From positions 1-43,231 of IMG/VR virus record IMGVR_UViG_3300010403_000012: 43,231 nucleotides of DNA. One strand, given 5' to 3'. The DNA is from a virus. The notes under the pieces are model-generated. The model saw nothing but the letters and a program-made list of their open reading frames with translations. It did not search any database and had not been told where the DNA came from. Shown here in pieces: positions 23,315-31,840 of this stretch (position 1 is the first letter of the stretch; each line of letters begins with the position of its first letter). The translations under genes were made by a program, and so were the position numbers.

Positions 23315-25644
23315 GACGTCCCCACCACGCGCCCGTCAGCACCGCGCTCGACCTTTTGCGAGGCGATGACTTGACCGTCCGGCGTGAGGATGTCCACGCC
23401 CTCGGCACGCCCGTCCTTGCCGCGCTTGATGCGTCGCTTGGTCTGCGTGATAGCGTTGAACATCTCGCCGATCTGCGAGAGGGAGGTCTTCATGACCTTC
23501 TCCAATTCTCCGAACTTCTCCTCCGCCGTCTGTGCGCGCAGCCGGGCGCCAACGACTTCATCGTCAGACTTCGCGGCGTCCATGTTCTTGAGCTTCACCT
23601 GATGCTCACCCTCGAGGTGTTTCAGGTTCGCCTGCGTCTGCGCTTCCTTGTCCTTCAGGTGCGTCGCATGCTCGGCCTTCATCTGCTCAAGCTGCGGCTG
23701 CATCAGTAGCTCGGCCTTCTTGATCTCGAAGTCGCGCACGCTGTCGCGCTCTTTCTGTGCGACGTCCAGCTGCTTCGCCTGCAACGCGGTCTCTGACTTG
23801 ATCTTCTCGGCCGCGACGACAGTGACGTCAGGCTGCGGCGGCTGTTGCGGCGGGGCCTTCGAGGGCTCGGTAAGGAAGCGCTGCGGGGACGTCATGTCGC
23901 AGGCCTTGATCAACTCCATGCCGGCCTCGTAGACGTTCTGCGGCTGCACAATAGGCAGGCCACCCATCATGGCTTCCTTCTGGAAGTTCATGATCATCAT
24001 GAGCTTCTGAACCAGCGCATCCTTGTTGCCAGCCGCGTAGCCAACCGCGATACGGAAGTCGCTGCGCTTCTTCCACGTGGACGGGTCAACCTCGACCCAC
24101 TGGCCACGCAGCTGCACCACCTCTTTCTGGTGCCCGGCTTTGAGGATCAACTCGTGAACGATGCTGAACAGATCCTCGACGCCGGTCGCAATGATCCGAG
24201 CGATCTGCTCGACGCGCTGCGCCGCCATCGACGACAACTGCTGAATGCCAGTCGCCGTCTTGTTCATCGCGTTCTGGTCGATGCCGGTGAAGTACCGATT
24301 GGTCCCGGTGCGGTTCTCGCGCACCTGATCCATGTACTCCAACCCCTCCATCGCCTGCGGGAACACGAACGGCGTGACAAGGGGCATGACCTCGTTGGCG
24401 GGGATGCCGCCCTCCTCGATGCGCACCACGCCGCCCGGGCGGTTCATGAGCATGTCGTCGAGGTTGACCTTGCTCGTGATCGCGTGGCGCGTGTTGTTGG
24501 ACAGGTAGAGGTTGTCCAACCCTTGGCGCAGGATCGCGGTCTTTATGCGCTGGATGTCCGCCGTGATGTCCGCAATGGACAAGCCCACGTGACGGTGCGG
24601 AAGTGGGTTCGGCACGATGCAGGCTACGGGGATGCGCCCCACCTCTTCCTGATACAGGATCTCTTTCCCAACCCGCACGACGTAGAGGAGCTCGGCAATG
24701 CCGTCTTCGTCGTAGTCGTGGCGAATCCAGATCGATCGCACTTTCACGCGGCGCATCGACGGGTCTATCTTGTTCTCGCCGTCGCTGTCTTCTTGATACT
24801 GGTCGCGCGCCTGGTCTTCCTGCGTCTCAGGATCTTCGCCGCTAGCGATGTCGTCGGCGACCTCAAAGCCCTCCGAGCGCAGCATGGAAATCGTCTTGAA
24901 ATCCCAGTGCTCGAAGTAGTCGCAATCCGACAACCGCCATGACGGCGTGCGCTCGGACACCTTGCAGCGCTCAGGGGCAAGCACCCTGATGCAGACCTTG
25001 CCCTTCTCGCTGCGGCGACGTAACTCGACGTCGTAGAGGATCGGCGGCGGTTGCATCACGGGCTGGCCATCGGGGCCTGCGACAGGCTGCCCGCTCATGG
25101 GATCGAGGGCCGGTTGTGGCTGGTAGTCAGGGTCGGGGTAGGCCCGCTGACCGGTAACCTCTACATCCTTGTCGGAAAGCAATGCGGCAATCCCTGCTTC
25201 GGTCTGCCGCTCGTAGCGCTCGACGGACGTCTCCACGCTCACGTCGCGATACGCCTTCGCATACGCGTTCTTCGTGAGCAGCGCGTCGGTGCACCAGTTC
25301 AGGAAGATCTCAAACCAGTTGTTCTTCTGCGTGACGACGTGGTTGAGGTACTCGCCCTCCTGCTTCGCCGCCTCTACGTCGTCTGGCCCAATAGGCGGCA
25401 GTTCCACCACGCCATCGCCGTTCGCGAAGATCCGGCACAGCGACGGCTTGATCCACTCGACTGTCTCGAACACGCTCCTGTCGATGACGGACGAGCGCCC
25501 CTCCATGACCGGATCGACGTTCTTGCCGAGGTACAAGTTGATCGCATAGGCACGCTCTGCGGCCAATTGGCCGTCAGAGTCAGAGCCATAGGCGTCAGCT
25601 TCCTCCGCGTCGATTGCGGCCAGGAGACGTTGGGTATCAGGCAT
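23311..25644 (-). CDS. Portal protein (P22-like)
   Basis: A 777 aa portal. The N-terminus contains NVDPVMEGRSSVIDRSVFETVEWIKPSL in part, with the typical arm and wing sequence, then acidic insertions (about 260-290), a conserved core (VACIVPNPLPHRHVGLSIAD; NRPGGVVRIEEGG; TGIDQNAMNKTATGIQQL) and a long C-terminal coiled coil (about 610-720) that may form a barrel. It is the ring through which DNA is packed and ejected. ATG at 25644 is chosen over a frame beginning at 25704, which lies inside the upstream gene. Confidence 0.92.
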   Translation of the reverse strand: MPDTQRLLAAIDAEEADAYGSDSDGQLAAERAYAINLYLGKNVDPVMEGRSSVIDRSVFETVEWIKPSLCRIFANGDGVVELPPIGPDDVEAAKQEGEYLNHVVTQKNNWFEIFLNWCTDALLTKNAYAKAYRDVSVETSVERYERQTEAGIAALLSDKDVEVTGQRAYPDPDYQPQPALDPMSGQPVAGPDGQPVMQPPPILYDVELRRRSEKGKVCIRVLAPERCKVSERTPSWRLSDCDYFEHWDFKTISMLRSEGFEVADDIASGEDPETQEDQARDQYQEDSDGENKIDPSMRRVKVRSIWIRHDYDEDGIAELLYVVRVGKEILYQEEVGRIPVACIVPNPLPHRHVGLSIADITADIQRIKTAILRQGLDNLYLSNNTRHAITSKVNLDDMLMNRPGGVVRIEEGGIPANEVMPLVTPFVFPQAMEGLEYMDQVRENRTGTNRYFTGIDQNAMNKTATGIQQLSSMAAQRVEQIARIIATGVEDLFSIVHELILKAGHQKEVVQLRGQWVEVDPSTWKKRSDFRIAVGYAAGNKDALVQKLMMIMNFQKEAMMGGLPIVQPQNVYEAGMELIKACDMTSPQRFLTEPSKAPPQQPPQPDVTVVAAEKIKSETALQAKQLDVAQKERDSVRDFEIKKAELLMQPQLEQMKAEHATHLKDKEAQTQANLKHLEGEHQVKLKNMDAAKSDDEVVGARLRAQTAEEKFGELEKVMKTSLSQIGEMFNAITQTKRRIKRGKDGRAEGVDILTPDGQVIASQKVERGADGRVVGTS

Positions 25645-25831
25645 GCGAGGGACCGGCCTTCTGCTGCGAGTTCTTAAGCGAAAGGGTGCGAGGACGTTCC
25701 TCACATGCCTGAGATTCGTGTTTAGCCAGGATTTCGTCCAAGAGCTTCAGTCGCGTGGGTGACGCGAGCCCTTCGAGCGCCTCCACCTTCTTCTCGAGGA
25801 TGCGAAGGCGGTTGAAAATATCGACGCTCAT
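25637..25831 (-). CDS. Small coiled-coil protein between TerL and portal
   Basis: A 64 aa protein with a short coiled coil (FNRLRILEKKVEALEGL) and a charged tail. It overlaps the TerL stop by 4 bases and the portal start by 8. Function unknown, but tight placement between packaging motor and portal suggests a packaging or head accessory role. Confidence 0.55.
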   Translation of the reverse strand: MSVDIFNRLRILEKKVEALEGLASPTRLKLLDEILAKHESQACEERPRTLSLKNSQQKAGPSHA

Positions 25832-27084
25832 ACAACTCCTAGTCGCGGATAATTTATGACCCGCTTGACTGCAAATTTGTCGTTCGTGGCCTTGTCAGCC
25901 ACCAATGCGAGGTAACGGAACCCATCGGCGCCGTGCGAGGCGTCGTCGTGCATCGGGGTCGATGCCTGCCCGTCCACGTTTACGCGGCGGCGGTAGCGGC
26001 CGAGGCGATTCACGAGCTCGCTCGCGTTCGTCCTGTCGATGAAGACGCGACCGAATACCTCGCGCGCCTTTTTGATGCCCATTTCGATATCAACGTTCGG
26101 CACGATCTGCACCGACCAGCCGAGCTTCTGGAACTGCTCCATGGCGCTGGCACCCGTGAGGTGCTTGGCCTTACCGTCGTGTGGCAGGAATAGCGTCCCG
26201 TAGTTCAACTTCAGGTCGTTCAGTTCCTGCGAGTAGCTAGGGATATATCGCTCCCTATCCTCGATGTACCGAATGACCCGTATCTCTGACGCCAGGCGCT
26301 GAAATAGGATCAACGACATGTAGTCGTTGAACCCCAAGTCACAGACCACATGCACTTTCAGCATAGGGTCATACGGCGCGTTGCAGAGCCGGTTCTCGCT
26401 GCGCAGGCGAGAAACTTCCTTGTAGTAGATCGCGCCTTCGACGGCCGGGCGGCAATGCCCCTCGTAGATGTGCGCGAAGTCGTCAGGCGACTTGAGCCGC
26501 ATCTGTTCGCGCTCAGCGTCGAGCACCTTTGAGCGCCAGGGGTTGTCGTAGTAGTTGATCTTCACCACCTTTGCGCCAGGTGGCGGGTCAACGACGAACC
26601 TTTGGTAGGTATCGTCGGTGTCCATGTCGGGGTTGAACGTGACGATGATCTCGGAGTCAGGAGCGCGAATCGTCGGGATCAAGATGTCCCAACTGCGCTT
26701 TGATACCGATTGCGCCTCTTCAACCCAAGCGCGCTTCAGACCCTCGAACGACTTGATCGAGTCCCGCGTCTGTGCCGAGAGGCCCGCGAAACGGAAGAAC
26801 GTCCCGTTCGGCGCACGGATCTCATCGCGCAGTATCTCGTAGAAGTTCCCTAGCCCTAACTCCTCGATCTGGTTGCTCAGAAGCTGGTGCACTGAATCCT
26901 TGATGGACTTCTGCACCTCGCGGAAGCAGCCAATCGGCAACGGCTCCTGCGCGCCCTGCAAAAGCAGGGAGCGGGCTACGCCCCAGGACTTCCCGCCATC
27001 TCTTCCGCCGTAAGCGACCTTGTAGCGCGCCGGCTCAAACAGAAACCCCAGCTTCTCCGGGAATTCGAACTCAACCGGCGTCAT
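25828..27084 (-). CDS. terL: Terminase large subunit
   Basis: A 418 aa protein of the PBSX-type terminase-3 family. The ATPase has Walker A GGRDGGKS at 26-33 and an acidic Walker B/catalytic pair in RAWVEEAQS near 120. The nuclease half has VVCDLGFND near 250 and HDDASHGADG near 390, the acidic residues that bind metal for DNA cleavage. It packages DNA with the small subunit encoded just upstream (4-base overlap). The related families usually use headful packaging, but the strategy is not proven here. Confidence 0.93.
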   Translation of the reverse strand: MTPVEFEFPEKLGFLFEPARYKVAYGGRDGGKSWGVARSLLLQGAQEPLPIGCFREVQKSIKDSVHQLLSNQIEELGLGNFYEILRDEIRAPNGTFFRFAGLSAQTRDSIKSFEGLKRAWVEEAQSVSKRSWDILIPTIRAPDSEIIVTFNPDMDTDDTYQRFVVDPPPGAKVVKINYYDNPWRSKVLDAEREQMRLKSPDDFAHIYEGHCRPAVEGAIYYKEVSRLRSENRLCNAPYDPMLKVHVVCDLGFNDYMSLILFQRLASEIRVIRYIEDRERYIPSYSQELNDLKLNYGTLFLPHDGKAKHLTGASAMEQFQKLGWSVQIVPNVDIEMGIKKAREVFGRVFIDRTNASELVNRLGRYRRRVNVDGQASTPMHDDASHGADGFRYLALVADKATNDKFAVKRVINYPRLGVV

Positions 27085-27401
27085 GCCTTCTCGGCAGGCT
27101 TGACAAGCTTCAACACCCCCGCAAGCTGCAACGGCGCATCACCCTCATCGCCGCCCGTGATCGCCTGCGCCGGCTTACCCATCCCCCTATCGAGGATCGA
27201 GTTACACGCCGCGAGCTTCACCTTGGGGTCAGTGGAGTTCATGAGCTCCACGAGCTCACGGATAGCCTGCGGGCAGTGCTCGAGCGCGGCGGATCTCACA
27301 ACCGCGATCTGCGCGCGCTGCTCTTTCGTCATGCCGCCCGGGTTACCGGACTTGCCTGGCTTGAACTGGGTGGTAGCTTTCCCGCCGTCTTCCGTTGTCA
27401 T
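27081..27401 (-). CDS. terS: Terminase small subunit-like protein
   Basis: A 106 aa protein beginning with a basic PGKSGNPGG motif (the DUF5681-type start found in many phage small terminases), then helices (AQIAVVRSAALEHCPQAIREL; VKLAACNSILDRGMGKP) and an acidic tail. It lies directly upstream of terL with a 4-base overlap, so a small subunit that recognises the packaging site is the likely role. A poor ribosome site suggests low expression. Confidence 0.75.
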   Translation of the reverse strand: MTTEDGGKATTQFKPGKSGNPGGMTKEQRAQIAVVRSAALEHCPQAIRELVELMNSTDPKVKLAACNSILDRGMGKPAQAITGGDEGDAPLQLAGVLKLVKPAEKA

Positions 27402-27451
27402 TTCGTTACGACTGCCTTACGGCTTGGTCGCCTAGCTAATAAATAGGTACT

Positions 27452-27584
27452 GCGCGAGATGCCGGGACTCGAACCTTAGAGCCGCGCAGGACTTCCTGCC
27501 GCTCGCGGAGCCACCACTTAAACCGTCCCATCACTGGGTAGGTGGTCTAGTCATCACCCCGAACCCACGGGGGTCATCTCGCGC
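27452..27584 (-). ncRNA. Candidate 133-nt structured RNA or packaging-site element
   Basis: Read on the minus strand, a perfect 10-bp closing stem GCGCGAGATG/CATCTCGCGC encloses about 113 bases with further hairpins: ACCCC/GGGGT, CCCA-GTGA-TGGG with a GNRA loop, ACCAC/GTGGT around it, and GCAGG-AAGT-CCTGC. Next to the closing stem is GGTTCGAGTCC, which looks like a tRNA T loop. It lies 50 bases upstream of the small terminase gene with no reading frame. It does not fold as a full tRNA. It could be an untranslated regulatory RNA or the DNA site bound by the small terminase. Confidence 0.5.
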
Positions 27585-27633
27585 TATGCCCGTTTTCGCC
27601 GGGCCAGTTATCCCAATAGCTCATCAGGGAGGA

Positions 27634-27677
27634 CTATCCGGTCTAACGCTATCCGGACGCGGGCGGGCGCTACCCGG
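27634..27677 (+). repeat. Three CTAYCCGG direct repeats upstream of terS region
   Basis: CTATCCGG occurs at 27634-27641 and 27649-27656, with a variant CTACCCGG at 27670-27677. The first two start 15 bases apart and the third 21 bases on. They fall in the non-coding stretch between the small terminase gene and the PASTA-domain gene, beside the structured element. Iterated short sites beside a small terminase gene are candidates for packaging recognition or for a regulator. Confidence 0.45.
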
Positions 27678-27683
27678 CCATGC

Positions 27684-28313
27684 TCAGTGCAGTAGGAGGA
27701 ACTCTTCGTCCTCGTCTTCAGCCGCGCGCAGAGCCAGCAGGAGCCGTAGCTCAGCATTGGCCGACTCGCTCGCGTAGGTCTTCGCAATCGCCTCTCGCGT
27801 GCTGTCTGCAAGCGCCGCAAGGTCATCGGGCACCGATATCGTCGGCGCCTTGATGGCGATGGGCTTGACCTTGCCAAGCGCCACGGCCTTGGGCAATGCG
27901 CGTTCAACAATCTCGTCGGCCTTGTTCCTCGCCGCCTTCTCAGCAAGCGCCTTTGCCTGCTCGAGGATGCTGGCGACTTCTTCCTCACTATCGGCCTCGA
28001 AGATCTGACCTTCGATGCGGATCGTGTAGCGGCGAGTGCGCGGGCGACGCGGCCGACCGGCACCACTCGATGCTGCGCCAAGGCTCACCGTAATCGTCAC
28101 TGCAGAGCCGAGCACCGCAGTGCTGCCGCCCGTGGGGGACTGCGAGATCACAAGGCCTGCAGCCACACTGCTCGAGTACGCCGTGGCGACACTCGTCGTG
28201 AAGCCGGCGGCGCCGATGTCAGTCGTCGCCTGCGCCTGGGTCTCGCCCACCACGTTCGGCACAGTGCCCGTAGGGGCGGCTGCGTCGATGTTGAGTAGCA
28301 GCGGGAGAAGCAT
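27684..28313 (-). CDS. PASTA-domain virion-type protein
   Basis: A 209 aa protein. Residues about 17-80 form one PASTA domain (VPNVVGETQAQATTDIGAAG...VISQSPTGGSTAVLGSAVTITVSLG), a fold best known for binding peptidoglycan in kinases and penicillin-binding proteins and also found in phage structural proteins. The remainder is a basic patch followed by long helices. No signal peptide. It is the last gene of the surface-protein group, so it may sit on the virion and touch the cell wall. Confidence 0.72.
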   Translation of the reverse strand: MLLPLLLNIDAAAPTGTVPNVVGETQAQATTDIGAAGFTTSVATAYSSSVAAGLVISQSPTGGSTAVLGSAVTITVSLGAASSGAGRPRRPRTRRYTIRIEGQIFEADSEEEVASILEQAKALAEKAARNKADEIVERALPKAVALGKVKPIAIKAPTISVPDDLAALADSTREAIAKTYASESANAELRLLLALRAAEDEDEEFLLLH

Positions 28314-28942
28314 CAGCCCACTCCGAGTCCCGCCAGTTGCTTGACTGTTACGCCGCCAGCAACGCCATTCGTCCAGCTATCGATCTTGATCGTGCCGATC
28401 GAGCTGTCCGAGACGAGATAGAACCCGCCCTGCCCCGTCGCGATGTCCACACCGGTTGTGTTGATGTTGTAGGTCGTGCCGTTCACGATCAGGTTAACGT
28501 TCGTGCTCGACGTGCGCTGCAGGCTCATCGTGAGCGCGACCGACGCGGTGTCGATGGTCGGGCTCAACGACGGCGTAGAGACGAACGAGCCGTTCGACGC
28601 GACGCGTACCGCTGTCACCACCTGACCGGTGAGCTGCGAGGCGCCGATGCGCGCTTCGAAGCCCTTGTTGCTCGACCCTGCGCACGTCAGCACTGCAATC
28701 GCAGCCGAACCCGGCACCGTGGCGAATGCGCCCACGGGGATGACGATCTCGGACTTCTGCGAGGAGTCCGTGCCGTTGTACATCGCGAACGGCGCTTTGA
28801 AGTTCGCCGTGAGCGCGCAGAAGCCAGACCCGTCAATGCCAAGGTCAGCGAGCGATTCGCCCGAGCCCGTGTCGGCTAGCTGCCAGTTCGAGTCGTGCGT
28901 GGCTAGCGTCGTCGCTGAGCCGGTAAAATTGTCGGTTGCCAT
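28313..28942 (-). CDS. Beta-sandwich (LamG-like) virion protein
   Basis: A 209 aa Ser/Thr/Gly/Ala-rich protein beginning MATDNFTGSATTLATHDSNW, typical of phage proteins with a concanavalin/LamG-like beta sandwich, with regular alternation of strands (KSEIVIPVG, AVLTCAG, GFYLVSDSSIGTIKIDSW). It is likely a virion surface or carbohydrate-contact protein. It overlaps the PASTA gene by one base. Confidence 0.65.
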   Translation of the reverse strand: MATDNFTGSATTLATHDSNWQLADTGSGESLADLGIDGSGFCALTANFKAPFAMYNGTDSSQKSEIVIPVGAFATVPGSAAIAVLTCAGSSNKGFEARIGASQLTGQVVTAVRVASNGSFVSTPSLSPTIDTASVALTMSLQRTSSTNVNLIVNGTTYNINTTGVDIATGQGGFYLVSDSSIGTIKIDSWTNGVAGGVTVKQLAGLGVG

Positions 28943-30052
28943 CTACAGCGGTCCTATCGTCGTGACGACAGTGTTGGTGTCGTCGTACTCGACGAGGTAC
29001 TTGCCCGCGACCGAGGACCAATGGCCCTTGTTGATACGCACTTGGCGCGAGGTGCCAGACAGCTGCGTGAGCGGCTGGATCACGCCGACTTTCGTGGAAG
29101 CGCCCACCGTGGCCGCATCGATCATCTCCACGCGGCGCTGCGCGCCGGTAGTCGTGCGCCGCGACATGAAATGGTCGTCCATGTAGAGCTTGCACTGCTC
29201 CCAGGCGCCGTAGACGAATGCGGAGTTGCCGAGGTAGTTCTGGTAGATGAAGTATCGGAACGGATTGCTATGATCGCCCGATCCACGGAACAGCACGTTC
29301 GTGTACGTACGCGACCACGTGTTAGACGGGTTCGCAACTTCCGTCACCTTCACCCGGAAGGTGCCGTTGCTGGTCCCTGCCGGACTGTTCTCTTTGAAGA
29401 ACGTCTCAATGCGGAACCACGCATTGCGAATCATCTTCACCGGCCCGCTCGAATAGTCATCAGGCGGGGAGAAGTACTGAGCCCAGTCAGCCGCTCCCGT
29501 AACAAAGCCGGCTAGGAACACGTTGTCGTTCGCCGTGACGTGCGACATGTACGCGCTCGGGTCGTTGCCATCGACAATTTGCGGATTGCCGCTGCCGGCA
29601 TCGTCGTTCGTCAACCATCGGTTCACCTTCCACTGGAGCGTGAGCGCGTCCATGTGGGGGTAGTCCCAGTAGTAGTAGGTGCTGGTGTAGAGCTCTTGCC
29701 AGCCGGAAGCGCCCCAGTCGTATTGCTGTGTGCCGCGAGCATTGCCGCCATTGATGTCCGACTCGCCGCGCGCGGTGCCGTCGTACAGCAGGGACTTGGT
29801 CCGGTTGAGCGAGCGAACGTTGCTGTAATACCAGTCCGCCACGGTTGAACCGGAGAGCTTCGTCCAGCCACTGCGCGAGAACGCTGTGTTGTTTGTGCCC
29901 GATTCGATTGCGCCCGTGAGGCCGCCCAGGAACTCGTTGTCCGGTAGCTCCGTGCTCGAGACGTTGCTCGTGAACGTGTACAGATCGCCGTCAGCGGGCG
30001 TGCTGCCCCCGCCACCGGATGAGCCGGAGGTACGCAGTACGAGCCGGCCCAT
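28943..30052 (-). CDS. Jelly-roll virion protein, possible polysaccharide-binding
   Basis: A 369 aa all-beta protein with a short N-terminus (MGRLVLRTSGSSGGGGS) and a jelly-roll body containing WYYSNVRSLNRTKSLLYDG, YYYWDYPHMDALTLQWKVNRW, RNAWFRIETFFKENS and EQCKLYMDDHFMSR. This layout resembles carbohydrate-binding modules and jelly-roll polysaccharide lyases. Catalytic residues cannot be identified, so binding is the safer call. It follows the large surface protein at once. Confidence 0.65.
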   Translation of the reverse strand: MGRLVLRTSGSSGGGGSTPADGDLYTFTSNVSSTELPDNEFLGGLTGAIESGTNNTAFSRSGWTKLSGSTVADWYYSNVRSLNRTKSLLYDGTARGESDINGGNARGTQQYDWGASGWQELYTSTYYYWDYPHMDALTLQWKVNRWLTNDDAGSGNPQIVDGNDPSAYMSHVTANDNVFLAGFVTGAADWAQYFSPPDDYSSGPVKMIRNAWFRIETFFKENSPAGTSNGTFRVKVTEVANPSNTWSRTYTNVLFRGSGDHSNPFRYFIYQNYLGNSAFVYGAWEQCKLYMDDHFMSRRTTTGAQRRVEMIDAATVGASTKVGVIQPLTQLSGTSRQVRINKGHWSSVAGKYLVEYDDTNTVVTTIGPL

Positions 30053-30054
30053 GG

Positions 30055-31797
30055 CTAGAAGTGGTAGAAGTTGTAATCGACCGAGGAGCCTGGGGCCGTG
30101 CTGCCAGCTCGCGTCGTTGTGAATGCGATGCTGATAGCGGTTCCGAAGGCGACGCCGCTAGGGAACGTGACGTTTGCAGCGGAGCTCGCCGGAATTCCGA
30201 ACGACAGCTTCGGCGTCGTCGTGCCGAGCGTCACTGAGCCCGTCGCGAGGTCGAAGATCTGGCAATACGCAACTGACGCGTTCGGGTTGTAGATGTAGTA
30301 GCCGTACAGCTGGCCCGCAGACGCTTTGACAGACGTCACCGTCGTCGTGATCGAGCCAGCAGCAGTGTTAAGGCCACCCTGCGTGTGCGGCTGCTGCGTG
30401 ACGATGAGTTTGCGGTCAAGCGTCATGCGCGCCGCACCGGCGTCACCCTCGTCTACCGAGTCAGTGCCAGTCTCATCCGCCTGGAAGCCGGACATTGACA
30501 CGCGCGTCGTCGCGGGCGTAAAGGCCGCATCGTCAACGATGTTGCCCCAGTTGGTGATGTTCGTGAGCGTCGAGCACGTCGTCACCGTGCCGATGGTCGA
30601 GTCCGTGGCGGTGACCACGCGCTGCGTCTGCGCACCCGAGGCGCCAGTGCCGGTCGAGGCTGCCGTGCCCGCGTAGTGCGGCGTGACGCCCAAGTAGCCC
30701 GTGTTGACGCTACGCAGCCGGTCCCACGTCGTGCCGTTGTAGCCCATGCCGAACGTCAGGCACATCTCCTGATCGTTCTCGTTCGTCATCGCATCGCCCG
30801 GGCGCTGTGCCGAGCCCTTGGTGACGTGCGCCTTGTACATCACCTGGATGCGCAGGCTGGTCGTGAGCGTGCCGCCGTTCGTGTAAACGAGGCGGAAGTA
30901 CCGAGCCTGCACCGGGAGCGAGATCAGCTTGCCAGTCGTCGCCGCGATGGTGAACGTGTCGGTGTGATCCCAGTTCGTGTTGTCGGAGCTCTGCTGCAAC
31001 GACAAGCCATCGGTGGCCGAGGCGTGGGAACTGAAGACGTTGATCTGGATGGTCGAGAAGTCCGACACATCCTCGCCCGTGCCGGTGAAGGTCGCAGCAC
31101 CCGCGAGGTTCGACGTGGTGCTGTTTGCCGTCGAGATGAGCGTGTCGCCGATGACGTACATCGCGCGGCGCACGCTGATCGCGAGGATGCCGCCGTCGCC
31201 AGAGTCGATGAGATCCCTGGTCGAGCTATACGCACCGACAATCGGGATGCCCTCGGCCGTGCCGAGCGTGATGGCGGCGTCGTCTACCTGGCCGGCGATA
31301 CCGCCAGCACCGATTGCCACCCACTGTGCGCCGTTCGCGTTGACTTTAGCTGGAGCGTAGTCGCCGACAGCCGGGGTGAGAGCTGAGAGCGTGTCTTGGC
31401 GGACGTAGAGCGGCGTTACGCCGGTGTCGGTCGCGCCCGCAACAGAATCAACCGCCTTACCAAGGCTCGTGGCGCTAGTCCCAGGAACGACGCTCGTGAC
31501 ATCCACGTCGCCGATGTCAACGCCAGAGTTGGCGGCAAGCTTGCCAATGGCATTCGTGCCAGCAGGCAAGGCGTTGCTGATAGCCGTGACGGCCGCAACC
31601 GTGGTAACCGTCGTGACCGTGCCAACGTTTAGCGTGCCAGTCTGGACAACAGGCAAGGGCGCGGCCGCGCTCACCTGCGTCGCCGAGTCAGCCGCACCGA
31701 ACTCGAGCTTGACCAGCTGGTGCTTAACGCCGCCGATGTCATCGGTCGCAATGACGTCGCCGCCAGAGCCTAGATTGAGCGTTGTGTTATCGGCCAC
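30055..31797 (-). CDS. Large virion surface / fibre protein
   Basis: A 580 aa Thr/Ser/Ala/Gly-rich beta protein. The N-terminus (LNLGSGGDVIATDDIGGVKHQLVKLEFG, in part) is a block widely shared by phage structural proteins. The rest has valine/threonine repeats (about 50-110), a beta-sandwich-like region (about 230-300) and a C-terminal beta domain. GTG at 31797 has AGG as ribosome site. It is the first gene after the late terminator, so it is the first late product. Role as fibre or decoration protein is by composition and N-terminal block. Confidence 0.7.
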   Translation of the reverse strand: MADNTTLNLGSGGDVIATDDIGGVKHQLVKLEFGAADSATQVSAAAPLPVVQTGTLNVGTVTTVTTVAAVTAISNALPAGTNAIGKLAANSGVDIGDVDVTSVVPGTSATSLGKAVDSVAGATDTGVTPLYVRQDTLSALTPAVGDYAPAKVNANGAQWVAIGAGGIAGQVDDAAITLGTAEGIPIVGAYSSTRDLIDSGDGGILAISVRRAMYVIGDTLISTANSTTSNLAGAATFTGTGEDVSDFSTIQINVFSSHASATDGLSLQQSSDNTNWDHTDTFTIAATTGKLISLPVQARYFRLVYTNGGTLTTSLRIQVMYKAHVTKGSAQRPGDAMTNENDQEMCLTFGMGYNGTTWDRLRSVNTGYLGVTPHYAGTAASTGTGASGAQTQRVVTATDSTIGTVTTCSTLTNITNWGNIVDDAAFTPATTRVSMSGFQADETGTDSVDEGDAGAARMTLDRKLIVTQQPHTQGGLNTAAGSITTTVTSVKASAGQLYGYYIYNPNASVAYCQIFDLATGSVTLGTTTPKLSFGIPASSAANVTFPSGVAFGTAISIAFTTTRAGSTAPGSSVDYNFYHF

Positions 31798-31812
31798 GGT
31801 TACCTGCAGGCG

Positions 31813-31840
31813 AAAAAAAGCCCGCCTGTGACAGCGGGCT
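31813..31840 (-). terminator. Rho-independent terminator before the late operon
   Basis: On the minus strand a perfect 7-bp stem AGCCCGC/GCGGGCT with an 8-base loop is followed by a run of T (A at 31813-31818 on the plus strand). It lies 107 bases after the stop of the Q-like gene and 16 bases before the first late gene. It would end early transcription, and late genes would need a promoter in the gap plus antitermination, or their own promoter. Confidence 0.88.

Noticed and set aside
23845-24942. 365-codon plus-strand frame
   Set aside because: It lies wholly antisense to the portal gene, is extremely His/Arg/Val-rich and has no ribosome site. It is a shadow frame produced by GC-rich codon use.
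27452-27584. tRNA gene on the minus strand
   Set aside because: The closing stem and GGTTCGAGTCC look like a tRNA 3' end, but the T stem pairs at only two of five positions, no 7-base anticodon loop with a preceding T fits, and the element is too long.
30676-31386. 236-codon plus-strand frame
   Set aside because: It is antisense to the large surface protein, with Arg/Val/Ala bias typical of an antisense shadow.
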